Assembly: GCF_902806455.1 (NCBI RefSeq)
Contig: NZ_CADCWQ010000001.1
Coordinates: 1,550,001 to 1,614,000 of the forward strand
Source of the DNA: Virgibacillus doumboii
GTDB taxonomy: Bacteria > Bacillota > Bacilli > Bacillales > Amphibacillaceae
Length of the DNA stretch: 64,000 bases
Direction: 5' to 3'
Shown: piece after piece, positions 17,480-24,913 of the stretch
How positions within the stretch are numbered: the first letter of the stretch is position 1
Layout: each line of letters opens with the position of its first letter
Translations under genes and position numbers: made by a program
The notes under the pieces: generated by a model
Databases searched by the model: none
The model's input: only the letters and a program-made list of their open reading frames with translations
Told to the model about the DNA's origin: nothing

Positions 17480-18011
17480 GACGAAAACTGCGAACTACTG
17501 AAAAAAAGTCGAGTGCAATAACACCGCTCCGGAAATACACTTCGCTTTCACACCTCCGGGTACCAAGGCGACATCTGCTCAAAAAGTTCGTTTTCGCAGT
17601 GTCTTCTTAGCCGTGGGCGGCTGCTGAGCCCCCTTCGTGCTGACGCACAAATGGTCTCACCTAGGCCTCTGCTCCCGTAAGAAGGAAGGCCGACTAAAAC
17701 CGGCCTTGTCGGCCAACGTCGGCATACCCCTGATGCAGGGGCATGTATTTCCTCCGCTGGTATCGTTCATTGTAATCTTTGTGAGTCAGCATTATGATGA
17801 TTAAAAAGATATTAAGTCTTAAACAAAAACCAGCAGCTGGAATATGCGAGACTCCTGCGGGAAGAAAAGCCTAGGTGAGACTACGAAACGCGATAGCGGT
17901 TCGGAGGCTCACCCGCGGAAAGCGAGTATATTCCAGCTGAGTATATTCCAGCTGCGGTGGTCGGAGAGCATAACTAAAAGATACCTAATTATAGTTAGTT
18001 CGTAGTCTACG
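17480..18011. repeat. Mosaic MITE-like repeat, copy 2 (532 bp)
   Basis: The ends carry an inverted repeat: CTGCGAACTA (17488-17497) against TAGTTCGTAG (17996-18005), one mismatch. The outer 69 bases on the left and 67 on the right match the 136-bp element at 46079-46214 almost exactly, so that element is an internally deleted copy. The interior shares the block near 17681-17755 (GGCCGACTAAAACCGGCC...) with the 59.6-kb copy, and 'gacatctgctcaaaaagttc' with copies 1 and 4. A 15-base direct duplication 'gagtatattccagct' occurs at about 17925-17954. No protein-coding content is credible. Confidence 0.8.
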
Positions 18012-18065
18012 GATTTTGTGTTAATACATAACCTTTTAGAAACAACCTTCCCATATTAATTAAAC

Positions 18066-18150
18066 GTAAAAAAGCCCTTCTTGAATAAGAAGGGCTTTAG
18101 GGGGGATGTGCTCTGCTCTTTTGTTGGTTAGGGATTAAAGTTAAGCTACT
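18066..18150 (-). ncRNA. Candidate C-rich small RNA (about 85 nt)
   Basis: On the minus strand there is a near-perfect sigma-A promoter: TTGACA (18185-18180), 17-base spacer, TATAGT (18162-18157). Initiation about seven bases later, near 18150, would give an ~85-nt transcript ending in AAAGCCCTTCTT-ATTC-AAGAAGGGCTTT (18098-18071) plus a T-run, a classic terminator on this strand only. There is no open reading frame. The part before the terminator is largely unstructured and holds C-rich patches (AATCCCTAACC; ACATCCCCCCTAAAG) able to pair with G-rich ribosome-binding sites, as in Firmicutes sRNAs such as FsrA or RoxS. I cannot say which, if either, it is. Confidence 0.65.
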
Positions 18151-18209
18151 ATTACTACTATAATTCTATATTAACAACATGTCAATAGTGTAAATACAAA
18201 AAAATAAAA

Positions 18210-18241
18210 AAACCCTGCACCGTTATATGTAAGCAGGGTTT
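18210..18241 (-). terminator. Terminator of yqgY
   Basis: AAACCCTGC (18210-18218) pairs with GCAGGGTTT (18233-18241), with A/T runs on both sides, seven bases after the stop of yqgY. Confidence 0.85.
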
Positions 18242-18247
18242 CTTTTT

Positions 18248-18490
18248 TTAATGCCCGAATCCAGGCACTAATATGAATTCTGAATACCATGTAAAACCAA
18301 TCATAAATACAGTACAATAAGCTCCGAATAAATACATATACATACGTTCAGATAATTTCAGATAACTTACTGTCAGGAAAAATGCCGTTTGAACCAGGAA
18401 TAAGACTGCTGTTTTCTGCATGTCTCCTATATAAAACATTACCGTAAATATACCTGTCCAAAAAGCAAGGACACGAAACATTCGATCCAT
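18248..18490 (-). CDS. yqgY: DUF2626 small membrane protein YqgY
   Basis: 80 residues, almost entirely hydrophobic with about three membrane segments: 'FWTGIFTVMFYIGDM', 'AVLFLVQTAFFLTVSYLKL', 'YLFGAYCTVFMIGFTWY'. Length, the 'FRVL..WTGIFTVMFYIGDM' start and the C-terminal 'FGH' fit the DUF2626 family, whose B. subtilis member is YqgY. GGAGGGGG precedes the ATG. Function unknown. Confidence 0.87.
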   Translation of the reverse strand: MDRMFRVLAFWTGIFTVMFYIGDMQKTAVLFLVQTAFFLTVSYLKLSERMYMYLFGAYCTVFMIGFTWYSEFILVPGFGH

Positions 18491-18563
18491 GTTTTCCCCC
18501 TCCTTTAGGTAACCTTATCAATGTAATTATAAACGACGAATTGAATAATGTAAATAACTCTTA

Positions 18564-19262
18564 TCAAACAATCGAAAGTTTTGCCACATAGGTACAATTT
18601 TCACATCCGGTAAACATGTTCTCCGTTTCGATAAGATCAACATCATCGAAAAGTGCTTCGAACATGCCTTTCAGGAAGTAATTGTGCAGTTTGCAAACCA
18701 TTGTATGATTCGTGGTTGCAACTTCTTTGAATGGGCAATTATTTATTTTAAATGTAATACTTTCATTCTCGGCATTATATCGGAAATCAGGATACATGCC
18801 AAGCATTGTGCCTGCATCTTCCAGAATAGTCATTTTTTGTTCGTTCGTAAGATTATCAGATGCTGGTGTTGTCTGGTAACGTTCAATAACCTTTGAACCG
18901 TATTTCTTACCGGTTTGATATAAAGCATTTATACCTGCTTCACCAAGTTCAACAAATGATTCGATAGCGATGGTCGAAAGTAATTTATAGTCGCGATGCG
19001 GAAAATTGAGCTCAATAACTTCGTCAGTGAGTCGATAAAGTCTGCTTGGACGTCCGCCTTTACCCGTTTTTTGTGAATATGATTCCACAATATTAATATC
19101 TTCAAGCTTTGATAAGTGAAGCCTGGCGACGTTCGGATGAATGTCGAATTTCTCCGCAATGTCCGCAACACCTACTTCCTTATGCTGCTTAACAATATAT
19201 TGGTAAATATTAAACCGCGTAGGATCGCTTAGCACACCAGTTACTTTTAATGTCTGCTCCAA
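18564..19262 (-). CDS. Winged-helix regulator with cysteine-rich C-terminal domain
   Basis: 232 residues. Residues 1-75 are an ArsR/DeoR-type winged helix ('DPTRFNIYQYIVKQ', 'VADIAEKFDIHPNVARLHLSKLE', wing 'GKGGRPSRLYRL'). The C-terminal part has Cys in 'NNCPFKEVA', 'MVCKLHNYF' and a CxxC pair 'GCENC', four Cys that could hold a metal or an Fe-S cluster, as in SufR-type regulators; an organic effector is also possible. It faces the same way as the comG operon and lies just downstream of it, but with its own leader. Target genes are unknown. Confidence 0.82.
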   Translation of the reverse strand: MEQTLKVTGVLSDPTRFNIYQYIVKQHKEVGVADIAEKFDIHPNVARLHLSKLEDINIVESYSQKTGKGGRPSRLYRLTDEVIELNFPHRDYKLLSTIAIESFVELGEAGINALYQTGKKYGSKVIERYQTTPASDNLTNEQKMTILEDAGTMLGMYPDFRYNAENESITFKINNCPFKEVATTNHTMVCKLHNYFLKGMFEALFDDVDLIETENMFTGCENCTYVAKLSIV

Positions 19263-19393
19263 CGTAATTCACCTCACTAAGTTAATTACTTTTATTATAA
19301 TAAAAAACTGCAGTGAAATGAGTGATATAAATCATTTGTTAAAAAATGACCACAACTTGCTTGCTTTTTTATTATGGTTTCTTCGGTAAAAAA

Positions 19394-19801
19394 TTATTCC
19401 AAAATCAATCGGTTGGCTATTGAAAAAGTTGATTCGTTGTCGGTTGTAATAGTGAGATGAAGGTGATATTTCTTATCATCGATGATGATATATTCAACGC
19501 GTACGTCACCATATGGGAAATAATAATTTGTGGGATTATCGGGAATTTCAGATTGGATAACTTTTTCCTTAAAAGATGTTCGTGCCATTTGCAGCAGTGT
19601 TTCTATTTTAATTTGTTCCGTTTGCTTATTTGTAATTTGAATTTCATCCTGATACATACGTACACTGGATGTTATTAAAATTAAAGCAATAGCCGTTACA
19701 AATAGAACAAAAGGCAGAATAAATCCTTTGTTATTGGTAAAAGGTAATTGTCTTTTCAAATTGCTCACCTTGTTTGGAAGTAATAAAGACATGAAAACCA
19801 T
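19394..19801 (-). CDS. comGG: Competence pseudopilus protein ComGG
   Basis: 135 residues, last gene of comGA-GG. One membrane segment at residues 28-45 after 'NNKGFILPF', which replaces the usual prepilin cleavage site; ComGG in B. subtilis likewise lacks a canonical site. Overlaps comGF by 71 bases, so translation is probably coupled; no clear ribosome site is visible. Needed for the transformation pseudopilus that pulls DNA through the wall. Identification rests mainly on position and shape. Confidence 0.8.
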
Positions 19802-20195
19802 AAGGGGAGGGGGTGAATTTCACCTTATCAATATTTCGCAAATAAATTTCGTGCCCCTCATTTGTAACTTGTCTTCTGATCAGATTTTCATATTGCTCAA
19901 TCGTAACAGTTGTACCATCATAGTGGCTAAGCGTAATTTTCGTAGGTTCCACTGTATAACTGGTTGACTTAATTACATCATCACGTAAAAAATAGTAAAA
20001 TTGCTGCATGGACAGTTCTTCATAACTGGATGTAATATTGACCCCCTTCAGAAGGTAGGCGGTGAAGGGAAGTGTCATAAACAGAATAACTATAGCAACA
20101 AGGACGGTAAGAAAAGTAAATCCATTATCATTAATCCGGGAAGCCAAATAGACAGACCTGTTCGTTTTTCCTTTTAACATTCTTCCATTCCACAC
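19731..20195 (-). CDS. comGF: Competence pseudopilus protein ComGF
   Basis: 154 residues. A prepilin-like segment '[18 protein letters not shown]' lies at about residues 23-40, and the C-terminal half has '[21 protein letters not shown]', the best-conserved ComGF stretch. AAAGGATG lies seven bases upstream of ATG 20195. Overlaps comGE by 65 bases and comGG by 71, typical of this compact operon. ComGF interacts with the minor pseudopilins of the DNA-uptake machine. Confidence 0.87.
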
Positions 20196-20466
20196 ATCCT
20201 TTCACTAAACTATTCTGCTTTGAAAACATGAATGTAAGTGTTACTGAATCAACTTCTTTATCGTATATCGCCGGTGTTTGATTTCGATCGTCCCATAAAT
20301 AGAGCTGTAATTCATCATGCAGCTCATTGAGAAATAATCGTTTTTGGTACAAAATTTCTTTTTCATTAATGATTACATTGGTTATTGGGATAAGTGTCGT
20401 GGCCATCATAAGCAGAAGGGCAGAAGCTGTCAGTGTTTCTATGAAAGAAAAGCCTTTATTGTTCAT
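20131..20466 (-). CDS. comGE: Competence minor pseudopilin ComGE
   Basis: 111 residues with a class-3 prepilin start, 'NNKGFSFIETLTASALLLM': cleavage by ComC would follow the Gly, leaving Phe, with Glu at position +5. GGCAGGTG provides the ribosome site within the end of comGD, and the ATG overlaps the read-through end of comGD by 11 bases. Minor component of the pseudopilus. Confidence 0.88.
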   Translation of the reverse strand: MNNKGFSFIETLTASALLLMMATTLIPITNVIINEKEILYQKRLFLNELHDELQLYLWDDRNQTPAIYDKEVDSVTLTFMFSKQNSLVKGCVEWKNVKRKNEQVCLFGFPD

Positions 20467-20884
20467 TGATGTAGCACCTGCCTTTTCCCAACGGACAAGT
20501 AACTTTGTACTTATTATTTATTGTTTTTATCCAAAAATTACCCGGTTGTGCTATCGTTCCTTTTTTGTTAAACGATATGATTCGCAGGTTGTGGTTGATA
20601 AATTGCCATCAGTCAGGTATTTCACGTTCCACCCAAAATTCACTTGAATGAATTTTTTTCACAACATATCCCCCATCCTGAAAGACCAGGCTATAGTTAT
20701 CTCTTGAACCGTACGACAAGTTTTGCATATATAATATATCCATTTGCAAAGTTTCCAGAAATTTTTCCTCTGCATGCTTTTCCAGTACGGACACATTTAG
20801 CGGGGCGCTAAGAAGCATTAAAACGGACCATACAGCGAGGACGAAGAGAACTTCGATTAGGGTAAAACCGTTTTTGTTGCTCAT
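20456..20884 (-). pseudogene. comGD: comGD with in-frame TGA at codon 92
   Basis: The prepilin start 'SNKNGFTLIEVLFVLAVWS' and the next ~70 residues read normally, then TGA occurs at 20611-20609. The same frame stays open past it for 50 more codons ('WQFINHNLRIISFNKKGTI', 'PLGKGRCYINEQ') to TAA at 20458-20456. Those 50 residues have the conserved ComGD C-terminal pattern (FN..G.I...G; GKGR). The full reading is 142 codons plus stop, the usual ComGD length, and its end overlaps comGE as expected. So a single codon interrupts an otherwise intact gene: a recent nonsense mutation, a sequencing error, or leaky TGA read-through. The first 91 residues alone could still make a short pseudopilin. Confidence 0.85.
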
Positions 20885-21214
20885 TTAACTTCCGCTAGAC
20901 TTATCTACTGTTGTTTTACCACTTTCCGTATCCGTGGTTAACTGCAAACTGGTTTGGTCCGGGCATTCCTTCTGATCTTCTGTAATGTAACCGGCTGTTT
21001 CTAATGCATCGATACTGGCTGGATAATTCTTTTTTTCTATATAATAAGCATCCACCTGTGCCTGTACGACACTGATTAATGCATTGCATCCTTTATCATA
21101 AACTTCCTTACTCTTGTCACTTAAGTTTGGGACAATCAGGATAATCAGTACCGAGATTATCATTAAGACGATCAGCATTTCGATCAATGTAAATCCTTTT
21201 TTATTTTTAAGCAA
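20885..21214 (-). CDS. comGC: Competence major pseudopilin ComGC
   Basis: Structural subunit of the transformation pseudopilus. Prepilin start 'KNKKGFTLIEMLIVLMIIS' with cleavage after Gly by ComC; Cys residues in 'KGCNALI' and 'KECPDQ' match the disulfide-forming pair of ComGC. TTG 21214 is chosen because the ribosome site AAAGGAG abuts the upstream ATG (21223) with no spacer; that ATG would add three residues. The stop is directly adjacent to the comGD start. Confidence 0.92.
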   Translation of the reverse strand: MLKNKKGFTLIEMLIVLMIISVLIILIVPNLSDKSKEVYDKGCNALISVVQAQVDAYYIEKKNYPASIDALETAGYITEDQKECPDQTSLQLTTDTESGKTTVDKSSGS

Positions 21215-21228
21215 TATTTCCATCTCCT

Positions 21229-22284
21229 TTAAATTGTTTTAATTAACTGGAACATCGGCCACATTAAGGTGACATAGATAAAAACGATGAAACTTGCCAA
21301 AACAACAAAAAATACAGGTTGAATATACGTGATAAGCTTCATGATTTTCCGGTGCATTTCTTCTGTCTGTAATTCTGCATATACAGTTAAATCCTTTTCA
21401 AGCGCATCCGCATCGGCGTTCTTTTGAAAGATGGTTGCCAACTGTTTGTCGATAAACGGTAAATTTGCCAACAAGCTGGTTATATAAACCCCGCGTGACA
21501 ATTCATCAGTCATTAATGAAGCGTAATAAGACAGGATCGGCTGCTTTTTCTGCTCGGATAATATGACTAATATTTCTTTGATCGACATGCCCGTTTTAAG
21601 TAAGGAACTGAAGTGTGTTGCAATGAGAAATGAGATTTGCAATTTTTTATAGTGACGAAAGATTGGAATAAAGCCGTAAAAACGAATTTGTTTTTCTATA
21701 CTGACTTTATTTTTATTGAATCGCCACAGGAGAAAACAAAGAACAGAAATGAACCCTGCTATCATTAAAAATTTGCCGGAAAAGTCAATGATTATAATGG
21801 AAAGCATTACGGTGGAGGATGTTCCGCTATTATTTTGAAACAGATCAATAAAAGAAGGGAGAACGGACTGTTTAACGAAGTATAACAGCAGTGCAAAAAC
21901 ACAAAGCAGAATTAATGGGTAACGGGATGCTTCCTGAAACTTTTTCACATACATGATTCGCTGTTCGTACATCGAGATGCATTTTTCAACATTTAATTGA
22001 ATATCACCATTAGCTCGAACAAAATATAAGTAGGAAGTAATCGCCGGATTAAAATTTACTTGTTCCAAAGCCTCATCAAGTGTGCTTCCTGTCTGAAGGG
22101 ATGTAATAACGGATGAAGCTGTGGCGTCTAGTTGTTTATCCCATTTGATGATTTCAAGTGCTGCTACAATTGGATATCCGTTTTTTAATAAGCGTGCAAG
22201 CCGCTTTAGAAAGCGTAATTGAATGTCTTGCTTGGGTGATTTATGCCCCGCCGGAGGAATACGTTTCTTCAGAGATATATCCAT
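21229..22284 (-). CDS. comGB: Competence pseudopilus platform protein ComGB
   Basis: Inner-membrane platform, GspF/PilC family, 351 residues from ATG 22284 ('MDISLKKRIPP'), which has GAAGGCG upstream; a longer frame begins at 22353 deep inside comGA. Two T2SF domains are visible, 'LARLLKNGYPIVAALEII' near residue 30 and 'FSSLLKTGMSIKEILVIL' near 245, each followed by membrane segments. Overlaps the end of comGA by 44 bases. Confidence 0.92.
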   Translation of the reverse strand: MDISLKKRIPPAGHKSPKQDIQLRFLKRLARLLKNGYPIVAALEIIKWDKQLDATASSVITSLQTGSTLDEALEQVNFNPAITSYLYFVRANGDIQLNVEKCISMYEQRIMYVKKFQEASRYPLILLCVFALLLYFVKQSVLPSFIDLFQNNSGTSSTVMLSIIIIDFSGKFLMIAGFISVLCFLLWRFNKNKVSIEKQIRFYGFIPIFRHYKKLQISFLIATHFSSLLKTGMSIKEILVILSEQKKQPILSYYASLMTDELSRGVYITSLLANLPFIDKQLATIFQKNADADALEKDLTVYAELQTEEMHRKIMKLITYIQPVFFVVLASFIVFIYVTLMWPMFQLIKTI

Positions 22285-23257
22285 ATGCGAACGCCTTCTT
22301 TCGTAAGTGATCAAACGTATAAAATTGCTTTGATTCGCTAATATCAACTCCATTCAGCGTGTTTTCCAGCAAATCTCCATCTAACAGCTCAATTATTGCA
22401 GCACGTCTCGTAATTGTTTTATTAATTTCGATTGGGATTAATTGCAGTGCTGCAACGGAAATTAATGATTGTTTCAGATCGGATAAACTTAACCCCATTT
22501 CCTGAAGACGGTGGATGGTCCCTAAAGCATTTTTAGCATGTAATGTACTTAAAACAAGGTGACCGGTCAATGAGGCATCAAATGCGAATTGAGCAGTAAA
22601 GCTATCCCGTATTTCGCCAATCATAATAATATCGGGGTCATGTCTAAGTGCGGCCTTCAATCCGGTTTGGTAGGTAATTCCCGCTTTTTCATTTACCTGT
22701 ACCTGAAGAATGTCATTTATGTCCTTTTCAATTGGGTCCTCCAGGGTAATCGTCTGGTATGACTTTTCTGTTAAAATGGTTTGCAGCAATGTATATAAAG
22801 TAGTGGTTTTCCCGCTGCCTGTAGGACCTGTAAATAAAATAATACCAGTGCGATTCGTAATCCATTCTTTGAGTTTTTTCAACTGGTTTGGGAAAAGAAA
22901 AAGCTGATTCAGGGTAAGATTATCTTCCTGTGGGAGAACGCGGATGGCCAGACTCTCATTTTGATTGACCGGAAGTGTAGATAGACGCAGTGCGTAACGA
23001 TTGGCATGGGTTTCGTGGATAATTGTTCCATTTTGCGGCTTGCGAACTTCACCTATATCCATTCCTGATGTAAACTTGTAGTAAGTAAGCAATGCTTGGT
23101 ATTGAACAATGGGAATCGTTCGGTGCAGGATTCGTTTTCCAAATACCCGAAAGTAAATGTTTGCCTGATTAGGGAAAGGGTAGAAGTGAATATCCGAAGC
23201 GTTGGTACTAATGGCGGATTGCAGAAGTTTTTCTGAAAGTATTGAAGCTTTGTTCAA
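22241..23257 (-). CDS. comGA: Competence pseudopilus traffic ATPase ComGA
   Basis: GspE/PilB-type ATPase driving pseudopilus assembly, 338 residues, first gene of the operon. Walker A 'GPTGSGKT' at 144-151, Asp box 'TLEDPIE' at 171-177, Walker B 'IIMIGEIRD' at 210-218, His box 'GHLVLSTLHAKNA' at 232-244. Start is TTG 23257 with AAGGAGGTG at good distance. The divergent region with aroK is A/T-rich with A4 and T6 tracts where ComK boxes would be expected, but I do not see a clean AAAA-N5-TTTT pair. Confidence 0.95.
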   Translation of the reverse strand: MNKASILSEKLLQSAISTNASDIHFYPFPNQANIYFRVFGKRILHRTIPIVQYQALLTYYKFTSGMDIGEVRKPQNGTIIHETHANRYALRLSTLPVNQNESLAIRVLPQEDNLTLNQLFLFPNQLKKLKEWITNRTGIILFTGPTGSGKTTTLYTLLQTILTEKSYQTITLEDPIEKDINDILQVQVNEKAGITYQTGLKAALRHDPDIIMIGEIRDSFTAQFAFDASLTGHLVLSTLHAKNALGTIHRLQEMGLSLSDLKQSLISVAALQLIPIEINKTITRRAAIIELLDGDLLENTLNGVDISESKQFYTFDHLRKKAFAYGYISEETYSSGGA

Positions 23258-23361
23258 TAATATGCCACCTCCTTCATTAGACTATATTCGACAGTGCTCG
23301 ATAAATTCCTTCTTTTTTTTCAAAAATAATTATAAAAATTTTTTAAGGCAGGGGAAAACGC

Positions 23362-23874
23362 ATGAGAACACTTTATTTAATTGGCTTTATGGGAAGTGGG
23401 AAAAGTACAGTAGGGCAGGAATTGAGTAAGCTGCTTGGCATACCTTGTATTGATACAGATCACATGATCGAAAACGTGTACAAAGTAAAAATAGCTGAAA
23501 TTTTTCAGAATAAAGGTGAAAGTGTTTTTCGGAAGTTTGAAACCGAAATTTTAAAACAAACCCCGGTACACCATCATATTGTTTCAACCGGCGGTGGTAT
23601 TGTTGAAACGGAAGAAAACATAACGTTTATGAAAGCCAATGGAAATATTGTGTTTTTGAAAACATCATTAAATGAGATAGAGATGCGTCTTAGCAATGAC
23701 CGTTCACGGCCATTGTGGAATAAAAACAGTTATGAAAAGCAACGCTTATTTGACCGGCGTAATAAACTGTATAAGGAAAGTGCTGATATCATCATTCATA
23801 CGGATGACAAAAACAGTCGTGAAATTGCAGCTGATATTAAAGAACAGGCAGGATTGCAGTCATATCAGGAATAA
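23362..23874 (+). CDS. aroK: Shikimate kinase
   Basis: Phosphorylates shikimate to shikimate-3-phosphate in the chorismate pathway. 170 residues: P-loop 'GFMGSGKST' at 8-16, shikimate-binding 'DTDHMIE' near 33, 'RKFETEIL' near 58, 'STGGGIVE' near 77, and the lid 'NDRSRPLW' near 113. AAGGCAGGGG precedes ATG. Divergent from comG as in B. subtilis (aroI/aroK). Confidence 0.95.
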   Translation: MRTLYLIGFMGSGKSTVGQELSKLLGIPCIDTDHMIENVYKVKIAEIFQNKGESVFRKFETEILKQTPVHHHIVSTGGGIVETEENITFMKANGNIVFLKTSLNEIEMRLSNDRSRPLWNKNSYEKQRLFDRRNKLYKESADIIIHTDDKNSREIAADIKEQAGLQSYQE

Positions 23875-23926
23875 ATTTTTACAAACTGCAAAAACTAGTA
23901 CCACTACAATAAATGAGGTGGTTACA

Positions 23927-24106
23927 ATGTCCGGAAATGAATATGTTAAGTATGTGACCCAGCAGATTACAACTTATCTTGATACACCCGCAGCTGAAAA
24001 AAAACTGAAAAGAATACAAAAGAAAAGTCAACCAACTATTTTTTCAAGCAGGTGGCTTGGTATCTTACCATTTGCTTTTAAGTTATTTATCAAAAGAACC
24101 CAATAA
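23927..24106 (+). CDS. yqzE: Small basic protein YqzE
   Basis: 59 residues from ATG 23927, with GAGGTGG upstream: 'MSGNEYVKYVTQQITTYLD' then Lys-rich middle and hydrophobic 'RWLGILPFAFKLF'. The start and overall composition fit the YqzE family, which in B. subtilis lies between comG and yqhG. Function unknown. Its stop lies inside the following terminator stem. Confidence 0.88.
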   Translation: MSGNEYVKYVTQQITTYLDTPAAEKKLKRIQKKSQPTIFSSRWLGILPFAFKLFIKRTQ

Positions 24107-24140
24107 CAGGCTCTAATTTGACGTAGCCTGTTATTGGGTT
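24097..24140. terminator. Bidirectional terminator, 16-bp perfect stem
   Basis: AACCCAATAACAGGCT (24097-24112) pairs with AGCCTGTTATTGGGTT (24125-24140). The arms contain the last codons of yqzE on one side and of yqhG on the other, so the two converging genes share it. Confidence 0.85.
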
Positions 24141-24913
24141 AAATAAAATATTCCTCCGTTGATAACTTTAAATTTAACATATGGTTTGTAACGTTTTGTT
24201 ATTTCCTCAATTTCCTTTTCCATTTCCTGTTTTGTCTGTTCATCACCATCTTTCCCGCTGTAAAAGTGTTTCACCAAATTAATTTCTTCTTCCATTGTTT
24301 TTAATGATTCATCTGCCCAATTATGCGATTGATCGTTAATATAACTTTCAAGAACAGATTCAATTCGTTTAAATCCGCTATTCAATTTTATAATTGGAGA
24401 GATTGTATAACAGTAATCCGCTATTGTCATTTGCAGTGATTTATTTTGTAATTCTTCCATCATTTCCACTTTCATTTCCCCGTTGACCAGATGCAATCCG
24501 ATTGAAATAATTTCATCCCGTTTTTGTTTCCCTTGATAACTGATTTTTATGTTCGTAATCAGCCATGGAAATAATGCAGTTTTTTGATTTGTATTGATTT
24601 TTTCGAACAGCTTTGTATATTTTTCATTATTACTTAAATGCTGAAGTATTTGCTGTAATCTCGGACTTCCAAAATGAATCCATTCATTCTTGCCATCCCG
24701 TTTTTCCGGATCCGTAATTAGAGTTAGCTTCATCGGCTGACCGGGACTTCCCATCTTTTTAACATAGTGCCAGTAGAAGGGGCGATTCATTAATGCCCGG
24801 TCCATTTTCTCATTCAACTGTACCGAAAGAACTCCGTCATTAATTTGCTCTAACGTACAGTGATGAGCAGTGAAATAGGATGATAAAAAGTCATGTAAAT
24901 TTCTAATTGCCAT
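24131..24913 (-). CDS. yqhG: YqhG family protein, partner of an SNF2-type helicase
   Basis: 260 residues from ATG 24913 ('MAIRNLHDFLSSYFTAHHC'), which has AAGGAGC upstream and overlaps the end of yqhH by 11 bases; an upstream in-frame ATG (24943) lies inside yqhH. Mostly helical and charged, with no catalytic motif. Always paired with yqhH in Bacillaceae, so a joint role is likely, but neither the substrate nor the process is known. Confidence 0.9.
   Translation of the reverse strand: MAIRNLHDFLSSYFTAHHCTLEQINDGVLSVQLNEKMDRALMNRPFYWHYVKKMGSPGQPMKLTLITDPEKRDGKNEWIHFGSPRLQQILQHLSNNEKYTKLFEKINTNQKTALFPWLITNIKISYQGKQKRDEIISIGLHLVNGEMKVEMMEELQNKSLQMTIADYCYTISPIIKLNSGFKRIESVLESYINDQSHNWADESLKTMEEEINLVKHFYSGKDGDEQTKQEMEKEIEEITKRYKPYVKFKVINGGIFYLTQ

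Noticed and set aside
23258..23361. ComK boxes between comGA and aroK
   Set aside because: A4 and T6 tracts are present but not in the AAAA-N5-TTTT pair with correct spacing, so I do not call a site.
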